Positions 1-11,007 of a stretch of 64,000 bases of DNA are shown one piece after another. Source of the DNA: Oidiodendron maius Zn. Taxonomy: Eukaryota > Ascomycota > Leotiomycetes > Myxotrichaceae. The notes under the pieces are model-generated. The model ran no database searches and was not told the origin of the DNA. It worked only from the letters and a program-made list of their open reading frames with translations. The stretch is from contig KN832877.1 in the NCBI GenBank assembly GCA_000827325.1, positions 1,488,001 to 1,552,000 of the forward strand, read 5' to 3'. The translations under genes were made by a program, and so were the position numbers. Positions within the stretch are counted from its first letter, which is position 1. Each line of letters begins with the position of its first letter.

Positions 1-1713
1 CAAATTCTTCTTGCGTAGTATGAAAGGCATATTTCCGCCAAGCAAAATGAACACCTCATCCCCCTTGGCTACGTCAACCGGGCCCAAGCCTAGTAAACCG
101 GACTGGGTAATGAAGAAGCGATGATTGATCATCTTTGACTGAAAGTACGTCTGGCGCTGGTTGCCAGATCGGATCTCGCGGAGGCAAGCTGCAACTTCAC
201 TGGGAGCAATTCGCCGGCGGATGACACGATTCTCGGATCCGTCATAGTCTTCAACATAATCCAATGCCAAGACTCGCATGAGAGCTTCACTATAACTTCC
301 TGATCCAAGTGGGTAGTTCTCATCTGCAGGCACTGTCTCCTCCATGAGTTGCCTCCATTGTTTGTCAGGGAAGTGCATAAATATAGAGCTTTCTGGTGAT
401 GCCTTGAAAGCCTCTCGATCTTCGCAGGCGTAGCCTACCACTGCAATAGTGTCGACCTTGACGCCTGCTAAAACGAGTGTGTTAGCGGGGAAAGATATAG
501 CATTGCTATCACCAAATTCCGTCCTCCTACCACCACTAACATTGTGAAGATCCCAACAAGACCATTTAGAAATTGAAAGCTCTCGAATCCTGTGGCGATC
601 ATTTTTTGCTCTCCAGTCCGGTACCCATGATGGGAGATTGGGATTTCGGTCGTATTCCCGAGCGCGCAGTAATAGATCGAGGACTCTCGTTTGTCGAATT
701 AACTTCAAGGCCGTTTGGATAAATATCTCGGAACTAGACGCAGAGTAGTCGGCACTCAAACCAGCAGCAATTGTTAGACTAGAAGAGCTCGTAGCGCCAA
801 GAGCAAGCAACCCAAAGACTTTGTCTCTCGGGTCCGTAGAGTTTCTGTCTTGAAACTCTTGGAATATGCGATTCATATCCGTGCCGCTATCTGAGACCAT
901 CTCTCTACGTGTATCTTCAAGCTCCCTAATCTTGTTGTTGAATTCCTTAAGACTTGAGACTGCTCGGTTGCAGCACATCTTATAATGGTGCCTCCGAAAA
1001 TTCGTGGATGCTTGCACGAAAGTGGCCCACGGCAGTGTCAATGACCCGCACATTGCAACACAATATGGCGGCAGTATTGCTTCTTGAACTGTCCATATCC
1101 TATGCCACCATGTGAGTTTCATCAATGGGGCCAGGGACCCTTCTTCCCGGTTGCCAGGGCGTGTATAATGCTCATCACGAGCAAGGGACTCTATAAGAGA
1201 AAATGCTTTCTTAGCATCTGGTTCATATATGGCATTTGGGCTATAGTCTGGCTCGGTAGTAGTATCCCCAAGCCAAATCAGACAACAGCTTGCCATCGTG
1301 AATATTGATGCCATTAAATCAACTTGAGAAGCCTTCTCATTGAGGTCGCGCTGATTGATGCAAATGGCATCAGCCCAAATCAGTCGATCTCTATTTATCT
1401 CTATGGCTCTATGAAGTGCAGCCTCTAAGTTTGATGTGATATAGTGGAGATTATCATTGACATGTATCGGCCTAGCATCCGTCACATCCCCCCAGCAGTA
1501 TGAGAGAGCATGGTATTCATGACTGGCACAAGCGTCAAGATTGACGACTATAAGACGACATCTGATTGGTCTAGTGTCTACTTGGGAAGATTCGTCCCCT
1601 GGATCGAAACGAATGAGTCTCGTTTGGCGTGTTGGATCATCAAGTGGAGGGTATTGAAAACTAGAGATTGGGGGGTTTAGTGCCTCAGGGCTATGTTGCT
1701 GACTGGCAGCCAT
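1..1713 (-). CDS. HET (heterokaryon incompatibility) domain protein, 3' end off the window
   Basis: One uninterrupted frame runs leftwards from ATG at 1713 to the window edge (about 571 codons), so the stop is not seen. Near residues 65-80 it reads YHALSYCWGD, then LIWADAICINQ about 50 residues later and CCLIWLGD after that, the classic HET-domain blocks. DPRDKVFGLLALGA follows around residue 275 (the usual DxRDxVFGLLGL block), then a WVPDW motif. The last visible part (GLLGLGP, then VFILLGGNMPFILR) is the C-terminal region typical of large fungal HET proteins, so little is missing. HET proteins of this kind trigger growth arrest or cell death on nonself recognition between fungal strains; which partner this one senses cannot be told. 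It has no introns. Family assignment is firm, biological role inferred. Confidence 0.93.
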   Translation of the reverse strand, partial: MAASQQHSPEALNPPISSFQYPPLDDPTRQTRLIRFDPGDESSQVDTRPIRCRLIVVNLDACASHEYHALSYCWGDVTDARPIHVNDNLHYITSNLEAALHRAIEINRDRLIWADAICINQRDLNEKASQVDLMASIFTMASCCLIWLGDTTTEPDYSPNAIYEPDAKKAFSLIESLARDEHYTRPGNREEGSLAPLMKLTWWHRIWTVQEAILPPYCVAMCGSLTLPWATFVQASTNFRRHHYKMCCNRAVSSLKEFNNKIRELEDTRREMVSDSGTDMNRIFQEFQDRNSTDPRDKVFGLLALGATSSSSLTIAAGLSADYSASSSEIFIQTALKLIRQTRVLDLLLRAREYDRNPNLPSWVPDWRAKNDRHRIRELSISKWSCWDLHNVSGGRRTEFGDSNAISFPANTLVLAGVKVDTIAVVGYACEDREAFKASPESSIFMHFPDKQWRQLMEETVPADENYPLGSGSYSEALMRVLALDYVEDYDGSENRVIRRRIAPSEVAACLREIRSGNQRQTYFQSKMINHRFFITQSGLLGLGPVDVAKGDEVFILLGGNMPFILRKKNL

Positions 1714-2574
1714 TGGAGCGGGCTTGAGATGCCCGTCGATATTCACTGGAGCCGGTCAGTCTGAACAGGGCCGAAAAGTGTCGCCTCATTAAGGAAGTCT
1801 CTGCATATCTAAGAGAGGACATTGCACCGAAAGTGTAAGTGGCCACATACCGTGCTTTGGTTCGGTGTGGGGGAACTGCCTCGCATCCCTTACACCACGT
1901 CCTTGGCGCAGAATGTTCATTGGGAATGTTAGAGGCATCGTCCTAAAAGCGCAAGCTCCTTGGTAATGTGTTGATTTGGAAGGACAGTCACGAACTTCAG
2001 GCGAAGGCTGCGCCAAGCATTCCGAGTGCGGGGCATCGTGAGGCTGAAGTGGGGTTTATCATCCCGCGTGTCAGAAAGATCTAAAGGATGGACCAATTTC
2101 GGAGACGCAAAATATTCCCTAGTTATAACATAGCTGCTTCTATCATCGCTAAATCCGAGAGACACTACAGATATCGTGACTACAATAGCGCGTAGATCAT
2201 GACTACGCTTCTTAGGGATCGACATTTACTTTTCGTATTGCGCTGACACTGTTACGCGGATTCACATGTGGTTCCAGACCCAGCGGTTGTTACTCTGCGC
2301 TTAGATTATCGTCAACTGGCCGATCGCTTCCATTAACCCATCTGTCCGTTAATCAGGCTTTTGCCCTTACAACCCATGCCAGTGGGTTGGGAATTACAAG
2401 CAAGATTCCCATACCTAACTCCTAGCTTCTGCATAGCCTAGAGGGGTGGCAGGAACCAGCAGTAGGTCCACTACAACGAGTCATTTCAGGGGCAAGTTTG
2501 TTGCTATATTAACTCTCACAGACCTCTTGACACAAGAATGAATATCTTTTCTTGGATGAAAGCTTTACTTGATG
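1714..2574. other. intergenic, upstream of the HET gene and downstream of the AAA gene
   Basis: It presumably carries the HET promoter next to 1713. Short open frames exist (for example 98 codons on the minus strand, 1929-2225) but have no recognisable motif or splice continuation. I see no RNA gene or repeat. Confidence 0.5.
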
Positions 2575-5500
2575 CTAATTCACTGTCGGGTCGAACTCAT
2601 CGTCCCGAATTGCTTGCACCTTCGCCAGGGTTGATTCATTAAGTCCTCGGGTGCGAAGCAGATATTCTTTGAACAATCCCGACATTTTGACGACCTGCTG
2701 CAAATGTTTCCTTTGCAGTTCAATCTTTCCGGTCTTAGTCAGGCGTTTGCCATCCCTTGCATCCCACTCGGCGAGTGCAACCATAGTGTTAAACGCATTG
2801 CGTATCTCTCGGCCGTTCCAACCGAGCGATTTGATATCCTGGTGGCCATACGCATACTCGAGTATTCCCACCCCAAGCACTATATCTTTGCGCTCTTCAT
2901 TCAGCTTGCGGAAAGAAGTTTCCCATATTTGCTCTCGTTCGGCGTCGTTGAAACTTGGGAAATGCAAGACAATGTGAACCCGTGATAAGATCGCCTCATC
3001 GAAAGACCCCACCCGATTCGAAGTCAGGAATAATAGGCCTTGGTAATATTCTAAAGCGCGGAGAAAGACTGACACCAGCGTATTTCTCTCAAAATCGCCT
3101 TGCTGGCGAGATTCGAGGTAGACATCAGCCTCATCGAAGAGTAAAACTGCCTCCCATGTCGTTCCAAGACGCAACCAGTCATTAAGATTGTCCTCTACAG
3201 CAGTGGCTGTCGTTCCTAGATCACCACAGGTGATAGCAATGAGGGGCCGATGTGTGATTTCAGCCACACATTCGGCAGTGGATGTTTTGCCCACCCCAGG
3301 TCTACCATGGAGGAGAATGATCTGTCCATCACCCTTATTCTGGATAAAGTCTGCACTCCATCGTCCTCGTACGCTAGCCTCGTCTTTGGTGTCAGTCGAA
3401 ATGACACCTTTCTGGATGGCGTGTGTACTCGATAATGCCTGGATAAGTCTCTTTGCTTCATCAGATAATACAAGATCATCCATTATATTCTCATTGAATT
3501 CGCACGGTGTAATCTTTTCTACATCTAACAGCTCTAGATAACAATATTAGTAGGTTTATATAAATAGGCTGAGGATTCGTAAGAGAAGGCGCCAAGCAGA
3601 GCATAGATTTATCGGCTATGTTGAGAGCCGTGGAGATTCTGGCTCTAACAACCTTACAAGAGCATCATATTTTGAAACAGGCAGCTAGGCTATAGATTTG
3701 ATGGAGCATTGACTCACCCCATTTCCTCTCTTTCAATACATATCCATACACCTGACGTGGACAAAGCATATAAAGCTCATCCGACAGCGCGACTGATTGC
3801 TTTGGGTCTACTATTCTTGTATTTGACAAGGTGTCGGACCTCCGAGAGAAGTGATAGGCTGAATCTAATCTTTTCCTATAGGATGAGACATTTAGTGACT
3901 TTCGTGATCCAGGGGAGAATGAATATGAAGTATCTATGTATCGCGGTTCATCATATCGATATCGATGTCGTCGTCGCACGGGTACGTCGGATGAGGAAGA
4001 ATTGCTATCATCAGACTGGTCTCCAATCTCTTCGGGGGGCAGATGAAATCTGGGAATAAGTTCAGGACTGTATTCGCTATAATACGTCTCCGAATCAAGA
4101 ATTATGCGACTGTGTACCATTCGGCGAGGAGAGGACATGGTAAGCCCATGATACTGACAATGGGTCCGCTTCGTGTAAGAACAATATCTTTTCCCTCTTT
4201 CAATCATTCGATCTCTGACAGATTCATCATCCCAGAATTTTGCTGGAAATGCTGGAAGAGATTTGATGTCCTTTTCCCCCTCGAACGGCCAAATAGTTAT
4301 CTTCCGTATACGGCGGCCTAGATACGTCCCATCGTATTCCATGTGGCTGACGGTTATGACAACTGCTCTCAACTCATCCTTAAACTCTAAGTTCTTCTTC
4401 TTTTTCAACCTTCCTGGCTTAACAGAGGGCTTTTTCGTATTTTTATCGTAGTCCCATAACCCCTTGAGAGTGTGAGATTCTACAACACACGCCACCAGTA
4501 CGTTATCGTCCCAGGTGTAGACGAGTTCGCCTGGCTTGAACAAACGCCAACTCCATGCGTATGTACACGTGCGTGGTTCTTTCCGAAGACGCTCGTCTTC
4601 CTGACGGAGAGCCTTTGCGTAGCGATTCTCTACATACTCATACAGCATATCAATATGCAAACCTGGATCGGGAACCTCGTCTTCAAGATCGGAGCTTTCG
4701 GAGCTTTTAGACTCCGTACTCTTTGTATGCGCTCTATCTTGCAAATTGGCATCTCCATTGTCATGTTGAATTCGTTTCTCTTTTAAATCACTCCGTAGCT
4801 GGTCTCGGCGAGCCAAAATTTCGTCGCGGTAGTGGAACAGGACACAAAATGGTTCAGGAACAACTAGCTCATCACCCTCCCATACAAGATCATGGTAATG
4901 TTCGGCAACACTCCTGATGGCTTCGAGAATAATCTCAGATCCAATAGTTAACAGGACACCTGCCGCAACTCTGACCTGAATTGAATCGCCAGGCTTGACG
5001 GGTTCTGCAGTGGGTACTTTATCGTCATCCATCAGCCGGCGAAAGCCACCAAGAATATTATCTTTCTTTCCCCTAGCTGCGTCGTACATGGTGGTTATCT
5101 CAAAGATAGGTGCAGTGAGTAGTCGAGATGCTGGAACAACGTCAATCTCGGTTGTTTGCTCGTACATGCGGTCCAGTATGGCCTCTGGCTTCCGAGAGCT
5201 CGAATAGCGAGAGGATTCCCGGACACGATAAATCTCAGCTCTGTATAAGACTTGCAATTTATCCTGTGGGGCTTTCTTTTCGTTTTGCTGCCTACCTCGG
5301 GGAGCTCTATTTTCGTTTTGTATCTCGTCATCACTCTTGTTATCATCATGATTCTCTCGGACCTGAGATACAATATCTTCTTGTCCTCCAAAGCCTAAGA
5401 CTTCGGCCACCGCTTTTCCGACGAATTCCTCCCAAAGACCTACAAGTTTCCCAAAGTCAATGCCATCTGGATTAAACTTGAAGTCAGCCTTTCGTGGAGT

Positions 5501-5860
5501 CGGATGCTCTTTTTCCCAGCTTGCCTTCTGTTTCGTGAATTCCAACATTTGCCGTCCATATTGCGCTTCCCAAAACAGTCGTTCTGCTGGCTCCATCGTG
5601 TCCCACATATCACGGAGCCGATCTAACAATTCTTTGCCATCCGGAAGATCAATATCTTGTGATAGCTGCGGTGCCTTTTCTTTTGCAAATTGGTCAAAGG
5701 GCGGTAAGGGAAGAAGTGGAGGTCGCGTAGATATGGTATAAGAAGCGTCACTCCCTCTTCGTGAGCTCGTAGTGTCTTTCTCATTGTTACTGTCGGCTCC
5801 AGTCAAGATCTGGGATTCTTGTTCCAGCGGCCTCCCGGGTTCGTCGTCTATTTGGCTCAT
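2575..5860 (-). CDS. AAA+ ATPase with N-terminal DUF7025-like domain, two exons
   Basis: Exon 1 is 5860-3718 and exon 2 is 3533-2575. The 184-nt intron starts GTGAGT and ends CTAG, and the join restores frame (Trp-Glu-Leu-Leu-Asp), giving 1033 residues. The first 160 residues are charged and low in complexity. Residues about 380-680 resemble the DUF7025 region found before AAA domains in fungi: YTWDDNVLV, then ITIWPFEGEK, then RGKRYCSYTK with a following QYHG. The C-terminal AAA module has Walker A GRPGVGKT (791-798), Walker B LLFDEAD (845-851) and a sensor-1 Asn in LFLTSN (about 887). Proteins of this architecture are common in fungi but their substrates are unknown. It is divergent to the STAND-like gene at 6455 across 594 bp. 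Confidence 0.9.
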
Positions 5861-6454
5861 GTCGATTGAATCTAAGCTAAGCAGTCCTAATCATCTATCG
5901 CAAATGATCTGATGTATTTGAGAGAGTGCCTCAACGGTAAAAAGCTCAAATCATGGGTGCATTCGGGAGCCTGAAACTTGGGTTGCTGGCAAAATTAACG
6001 ACTAGCCACCAGCCACTATTTATTAGAATGGACCGAACACATCACGAGGCTAGCCCAATATGTACATTTCGTCGGCTGAATGTTGGTGAAACGGGACACA
6101 TTGCAGACGCCTCTTTTGCACAGCCTCACCAATTTCCCGCTCAGGATTTCGTTTGTTCGTATGCGAGTGGGTTGCGTACGGACACACTTCGACAGAGTCA
6201 CGTTATAAATAGTGGTTTCCTTAAGTGCTGCATAGCAAATCCTCTGGCTCTGATATCCTGATCTTTGTACGATATCGACGGGTTGTCAGGGATGGACTCC
6301 GACACTTCTTGGAGCCTTGCGAATCGTACACCTCCAGCGACTTCGGTAAACAGTGAACAAAATGTACAGGAAAAATATAAATGGATAGGCTTTTTTGCCG
6401 ATGACCAGGCTTCTAGGTAAGATGAGCTCGTAATAAACACCTCTTCAATGATTT
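5861..6454. promoter_or_regulatory. shared divergent upstream region of AAA and STAND-like genes
   Basis: This 594-bp interval lies between two start codons facing away from each other, so both promoters must lie here. I see no clear TATA box or known operator, and no other gene. Confidence 0.55.
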
Positions 6455-8251
6455 ATGATTAATCACACTACTAGCGTCGAAGAGCAGGCTCTTAATATAG
6501 AAGGCGACCAACTCTTAGCCGCAATCCGCAAGGCCTTCCCATCAGATTCGAAGGACACATGGACATATGAGGACTTTGAGACTGCGGTCAAACAAAGCCG
6601 AACTGACTGGGAAAATAAGGACCGACTCGCAGGAGGCAAAATTCAGAAACATTTCCATAACATTATGAGAAAGTTTGACGGACACTCAAATCTGTTTCAG
6701 CTACTTCCTCAAGGTGACAAATACACGTCTTTGTTGACTGGAGCGGCGGCGATTCTTGTCAAAGCCTCTGTTAACCATGTCAAGACTTCGGAGGAATTAA
6801 GTAATGCTTTAGAGGCTATCAACGAAGCTGCAGCCAGATGCAATGTTGAATCCGACCTTATTAAAAGCAAGACCATGCAACAGACTATCTCTAAGCTATA
6901 TGTTGCTATTTTCCTGTTCTTGAGCGATGCCATACTCTGGTACAGGTCCACAACTCGAGCGAAGGTACTTAACAGTCTTCAGAATAGTTTCTCGGAGAAG
7001 TTTAAACGCCCTCTTGCTAGTATTACGAGCCTATCACTTGATGCAAGACGTGTCGCGGATATGGGTACCGGAGCAGAGGTTCGTGTTGTTAGAATGGAGC
7101 TCGAGGAACTTCAATCCGAAGTTAATGATGCCCGTGCCGGGTTGACAGGAGAAATACGGCGCCTGGCGGAAATTACTCATGTACAACATGAGGAGAACCT
7201 CGAACAGCATGAGAGGACGCGACAAATTCTTAGTTTGGGTCAGGAAGAGATTGCTGGGAAATTGTTGTCGCAACTGGCGAGCTCCTGGAACGTAACGACA
7301 CTCCCCGAGCCAAGTGCGCCGACTCTACTTCTCACTTCTCTGCATCAGCCAACAGAATTGGATTCCGTTCCTGAACAATCTGCACAGCTTCAGCGTCTTA
7401 CAACGGCTAATAGACCTCCACGTCTACAAGTCCCACAGCCTGACATAACAAAAGCCTCGGAACAGAGGCTAACAAATCAGTCGATCAGAGATATCGTTTC
7501 TAAAAGGCTAGAAAGATACGACATATCCCACGAGCTTGGCTCTGCATTTCCTACCTTTTCGATATTCGAGGTGCAAAGTCAATCAATCAGCACACCGCTT
7601 AGTACTTGGTTGTCAAAAGATTCGTCAGATATCCTATACCTGGAATACTCCAGCATGGACAAGATGAGAAACCCGCTCACTTCTGCGGTCAATGAAATAA
7701 TCCGTTCGGCATATAAAAACAGTATTCCCATAATTGCTTTCTTTGAGAATGAGTCTCTCAATCTCTCAAATAAAGCAGACACTTTCGGCAAGGATGGCAT
7801 GACAGTGATGATACTCTCACTCGTGTATCAAATCTTCTCCCAACTTCCTCCACTTGACTTCCAGGAAGAATCATTCAACAAAACCATGTGTGAATCCGAT
7901 AGCTGGGAAGACAATATTTCTTTGCTCGAAAAAGCATTTGCAGTCCTCCCACCACTCCTCATCTGCATTCTTGATGGATTCCAAACATTCACTCGTGCCG
8001 ACGCATCGAAAGTAAAGGACTTTGTTCGTGTTCTTCGTAACGCTACCGATCAGAAAACTCGAACGTTGAAGACTCTTCTCACAAGTCGTTTTAGGTTATC
8101 TAAGCTTGTGTCAATGCTTTCATCCAGTGAAGTAAGAATTGTCAATGGATATGGAGGGACCCACTCGACGAAAAAGACTGCAGGGACGCCAGTGGCGTTA
8201 TTATCGCGGAACGTTCAAGGTTTAAGGAGGGGCCAAATGTCTGATTCATAA
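6455..8251 (+). CDS. STAND-like fungal protein: DUF7708-like N terminus, degenerate NTPase region without P-loop
   Basis: Single exon, 598 residues, from ATG at 6455. Residues about 75-200 (KIQKHFHNIMRKFDGHS, then GDKYTSLLTGAAAILVKAS) resemble the helical domain, DUF7708-like, that precedes NACHT/STAND modules in many fungal proteins. A coiled-coil-like stretch rich in Glu follows (about 215-275). Residues about 370-560 follow the layout of a fungal STAND NTPase: a WLSKDSSDILYLEY strand where the nucleotide loop would be, PIIAFFEN, and LLICILDGFQTF in the place of Walker B. There is no GxxxxGKS/T Walker A anywhere, so it probably does not hydrolyse nucleotide in the usual way. The C terminus ends soon after LLTSRFRL, with no WD40, ankyrin or TPR repeats. 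It may be a truncated or decoy relative. The domain calls are by resemblance only. Confidence 0.7.
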   Translation: MINHTTSVEEQALNIEGDQLLAAIRKAFPSDSKDTWTYEDFETAVKQSRTDWENKDRLAGGKIQKHFHNIMRKFDGHSNLFQLLPQGDKYTSLLTGAAAILVKASVNHVKTSEELSNALEAINEAAARCNVESDLIKSKTMQQTISKLYVAIFLFLSDAILWYRSTTRAKVLNSLQNSFSEKFKRPLASITSLSLDARRVADMGTGAEVRVVRMELEELQSEVNDARAGLTGEIRRLAEITHVQHEENLEQHERTRQILSLGQEEIAGKLLSQLASSWNVTTLPEPSAPTLLLTSLHQPTELDSVPEQSAQLQRLTTANRPPRLQVPQPDITKASEQRLTNQSIRDIVSKRLERYDISHELGSAFPTFSIFEVQSQSISTPLSTWLSKDSSDILYLEYSSMDKMRNPLTSAVNEIIRSAYKNSIPIIAFFENESLNLSNKADTFGKDGMTVMILSLVYQIFSQLPPLDFQEESFNKTMCESDSWEDNISLLEKAFAVLPPLLICILDGFQTFTRADASKVKDFVRVLRNATDQKTRTLKTLLTSRFRLSKLVSMLSSSEVRIVNGYGGTHSTKKTAGTPVALLSRNVQGLRRGQMSDS

Positions 8252-8698
8252 AAATATAATGATTTGGGTAAAGCAACTGCATTCTAGTATGCTTGGCCGA
8301 TTCTATCTTGGCACTTGCCTTTTGATTGAATTACGAGACTGTGCTGTGCGGAAATAAAGTCCAAGTCCAACTGCTGCCGCAAACAAGCAAATACTTTTTA
8401 TTTCGATCATAGGATACTCACTCACTTTTAAAGATACAGATTAATTTCCTCCTATTTGAAAGAACTTGGACAGTTAAAAGTCCCCATCCTATTTTAGCCA
8501 CTTGCCATTACCAGAGAAATATTTTTATCATTAGTCACGACAGAAGTTCCAAAAATGCAGGACTACTATTCCAGGTTGCAATTATTTAGTAGTCCACTGA
8601 GGAAACTAGCCTACACTATAATAAAAGAACTATAACCCGAGTAGCGTATCTCAGAGGACTATCTTTGATATTTTCCAAGTCGGGTGACCAGAGTATCT
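8252..8698. other. AT-rich convergent intergenic region
   Basis: Lies between the ends of the STAND-like and sugar-transporter genes. It is A/T-rich, consistent with 3' ends and polyadenylation for both. No gene is seen. Confidence 0.5.
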
Positions 8699-11007
8699 TC
8701 AGTCATCCTCAATCTTCTCTAGCACTCTACCATCGTTCTGGACAACGACCTTGTCCACGTGCTTGGAAGCCTTGACCGGATTAGGTTGTTGGTAAATCCA
8801 CTCCAGCTCCTCAATAGTACGGCCCTGGGCCTCGACACTATCGCACAACGAAGGTAAGCACAACTGCCTTACACATGATGTAAAGAGAAAGAGATCAAAC
8901 AGGTTATAGCTGGGACTCACCAAAATAGATACCAACAAGCGGACTCAAATACATCCCAGCCAACAAAAATCCAAATGTAGTTTGTCTGGAGGTTTTGAAG
9001 TCCGATTGGGCTGGCAAATTGATTGATAAAACTAATGAGAGAGACGATAAATCCTGAAAGAGCCAGACCCTTGGCACGTGTCGTTGTCTCCAAAGCCTCA
9101 GCAGGTATAATACCCTGGAGGGGAGTATATGTAAAGCCGTAAACAACATTAAAAAGATAGTAGAAGGCTATTGAAGTTTGAGCTCTTGTATGGGAGAGCG
9201 AGCCCGTCTTGGTCAACGGGAGAGCAACAGCAGCGAAAACACACATGCAAACTGCGCAACCTATTCCCCAGTAATGTCAATAAGTGAATTATTCAGCCAG
9301 CAACGTTTCAGAAACATAGTGAGAGATATCTGCAAGGAGGGGAGGGGGAGGGGGGTTGTCGGATAGAGCTTACCAAAGGTTCCGGGTACAAGGACTTTTC
9401 GACGCGGCATTTTGTCCGAAAGAGTAACTGCAGCCAACGCACCAGCAGCTTGAACAATTTGGGTGACAAGGTTCAAAAGGAGCTGCGTTCCACTGGAAGT
9501 ATAACCCATGATAGAATAGAGGGACGTATTGAAATAGCCAAGACCGTTTCCGGACCACTGACCGAAGATCGAAATCATCAGAACCTGAATAAACCGCCAC
9601 CGGCCGCTGTGCGTCAGGAAGAATGGTCTGTCTGTCTTGGTGTTAGAATCCATACTACCTAGGAGAAAGACCACGTGGATTGGAATGAATTCCCCGCTTG
9701 AATAATGCGGTACACTTACAATCCCACCATCTCTTATCAATTCCATCTTGACGGATCCCTTCCCTCATCTCGCCAATTTCGAGTTGGACAAGACGAGCGT
9801 TGGGGTCGCCATTTCCATGGTACTTTGCCAAGAATGCAAGGGCCTCCTCTTCGCGACCGTGGGTTAGAAGCCAGCGGGGCGACTCAGGAATAAACCAAAT
9901 AGAAACGATTACAATTAAGCATGTAAAGCATTGTAGGATTAGAGGAATGCGCCACGACCAGTTGTTGGTGATGTTATTGGTGCCATATGTAATAGCGGCG
10001 GCTGGAATCGAGCCACCAAACCAACCACAGTTGTAAAAGCCTTGAAATCGCATTAGCTGGGAGTCTCATTCGAAAGGATAAAATTCAAATTTCAAAGAGG
10101 GTGAACATACCAACAGCACGCCCACGCCATAGCGGTGGAGAGATTTCCACTGCATATGCTGGTGCCGAGACAACCATCACTTGAATACCGCAGCCGAGGA
10201 CGAATCGGCCGAAGACAAATTGGCCGTACGAATGGCCCGAAGCGGTCAGGATCGAACCGAGGATAATAATCCACGCACCGACAAACATACACTTGCGTCG
10301 ACCAAGCTTGTCAGAGATGGTGGCGCTAACGGGGAAGAAAACCATGGAGCCACTATAGTGATAAATGTCGTGTTAGTCTATTTATATACATAAAAGAGTG
10401 GATACCATTGTAGGGCCGTATGAGAGAAGAAGAGGTGACATACACGGCGTATAGTGAAGTAACCACAGAAAGTTTACTCCCTGTGGTACCGACATGGAAG
10501 ACGTCCTGAAAGGGTTTCATAGCATTAATCGCAGTCATCAGCGAGCCTGCCGTGCCGAAGAATTAGCAAAGTGAAGCCCTCTAAAAGTTATCTAAGTGGC
10601 TTGGGACTCACCATCGTATCCGTTGGCACAGGCGCAACAGAAGGAAACGAAGATGCAGACTGGATCCGCCAAAGGCTCTGTTAGCATCGTTGGCTTGGTC
10701 TGAAGGGCATCGACGGATAGTGCTCACAGTACAAATGGAGCGAATTCTTGCTCCATGTCTTAATTTCGGTCTCTTTAATTGCCGCGAAGAGCTCGGCCTA
10801 CTCCTCCGTAAGAACAGGGACCCCAGTTTATTCAGATTCGAGCGAAGAGCACTCTCGTGCGGAAGTACTGACATTGTAAACTTGCTTTATCTTCGCCCCT
10901 TCGCGTTTGGCTGCCAATCCATCGCCAACGGCAACAGTGTGCATGCCGCCTGGAGCGTTCTCAATGCCGTCAGACGTTGTTACGCCCTCGTTTTTGGTGT
11001 CCGACAT
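8699..11007 (-). CDS. MFS sugar transporter (lactose/hexose permease-like), multi-exon
   Basis: Exons read from ATG at 11007 to TGA at 8699. An early join is clear: SLHLY, then an intron with donor GTGAGC and acceptor ATCCAG, then FCIFVSFCCACANGYDG, the start of helix 1 in fungal sugar permeases. Further exons carry DKLGRRK (loop 2-3), FVFGRFVLGCG, PPLWRGRAVG, WRIPLILQ, PESPRWLLTHGREEEA (the sugar-porter signature), DKMPRRKVL and the C-terminal VEAQGRTIEELEWIYQ. At least six introns of about 45-90 nt are implied; the exon 1-2 boundary near 10880 is less sure (a GTTTAC or GTCAGT donor). About 520-540 residues with 12 predicted membrane helices at the plasma membrane are expected. It is probably a proton-sugar symporter. 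The substrate is not readable, but the nearby maltose-permease relic and GH31 gene suggest oligosaccharide use. Confidence 0.88.

Noticed and set aside
1929-2225. 98-codon gene upstream of the HET gene
   Set aside because: No motif, no signal peptide, and overlapped by another short frame.
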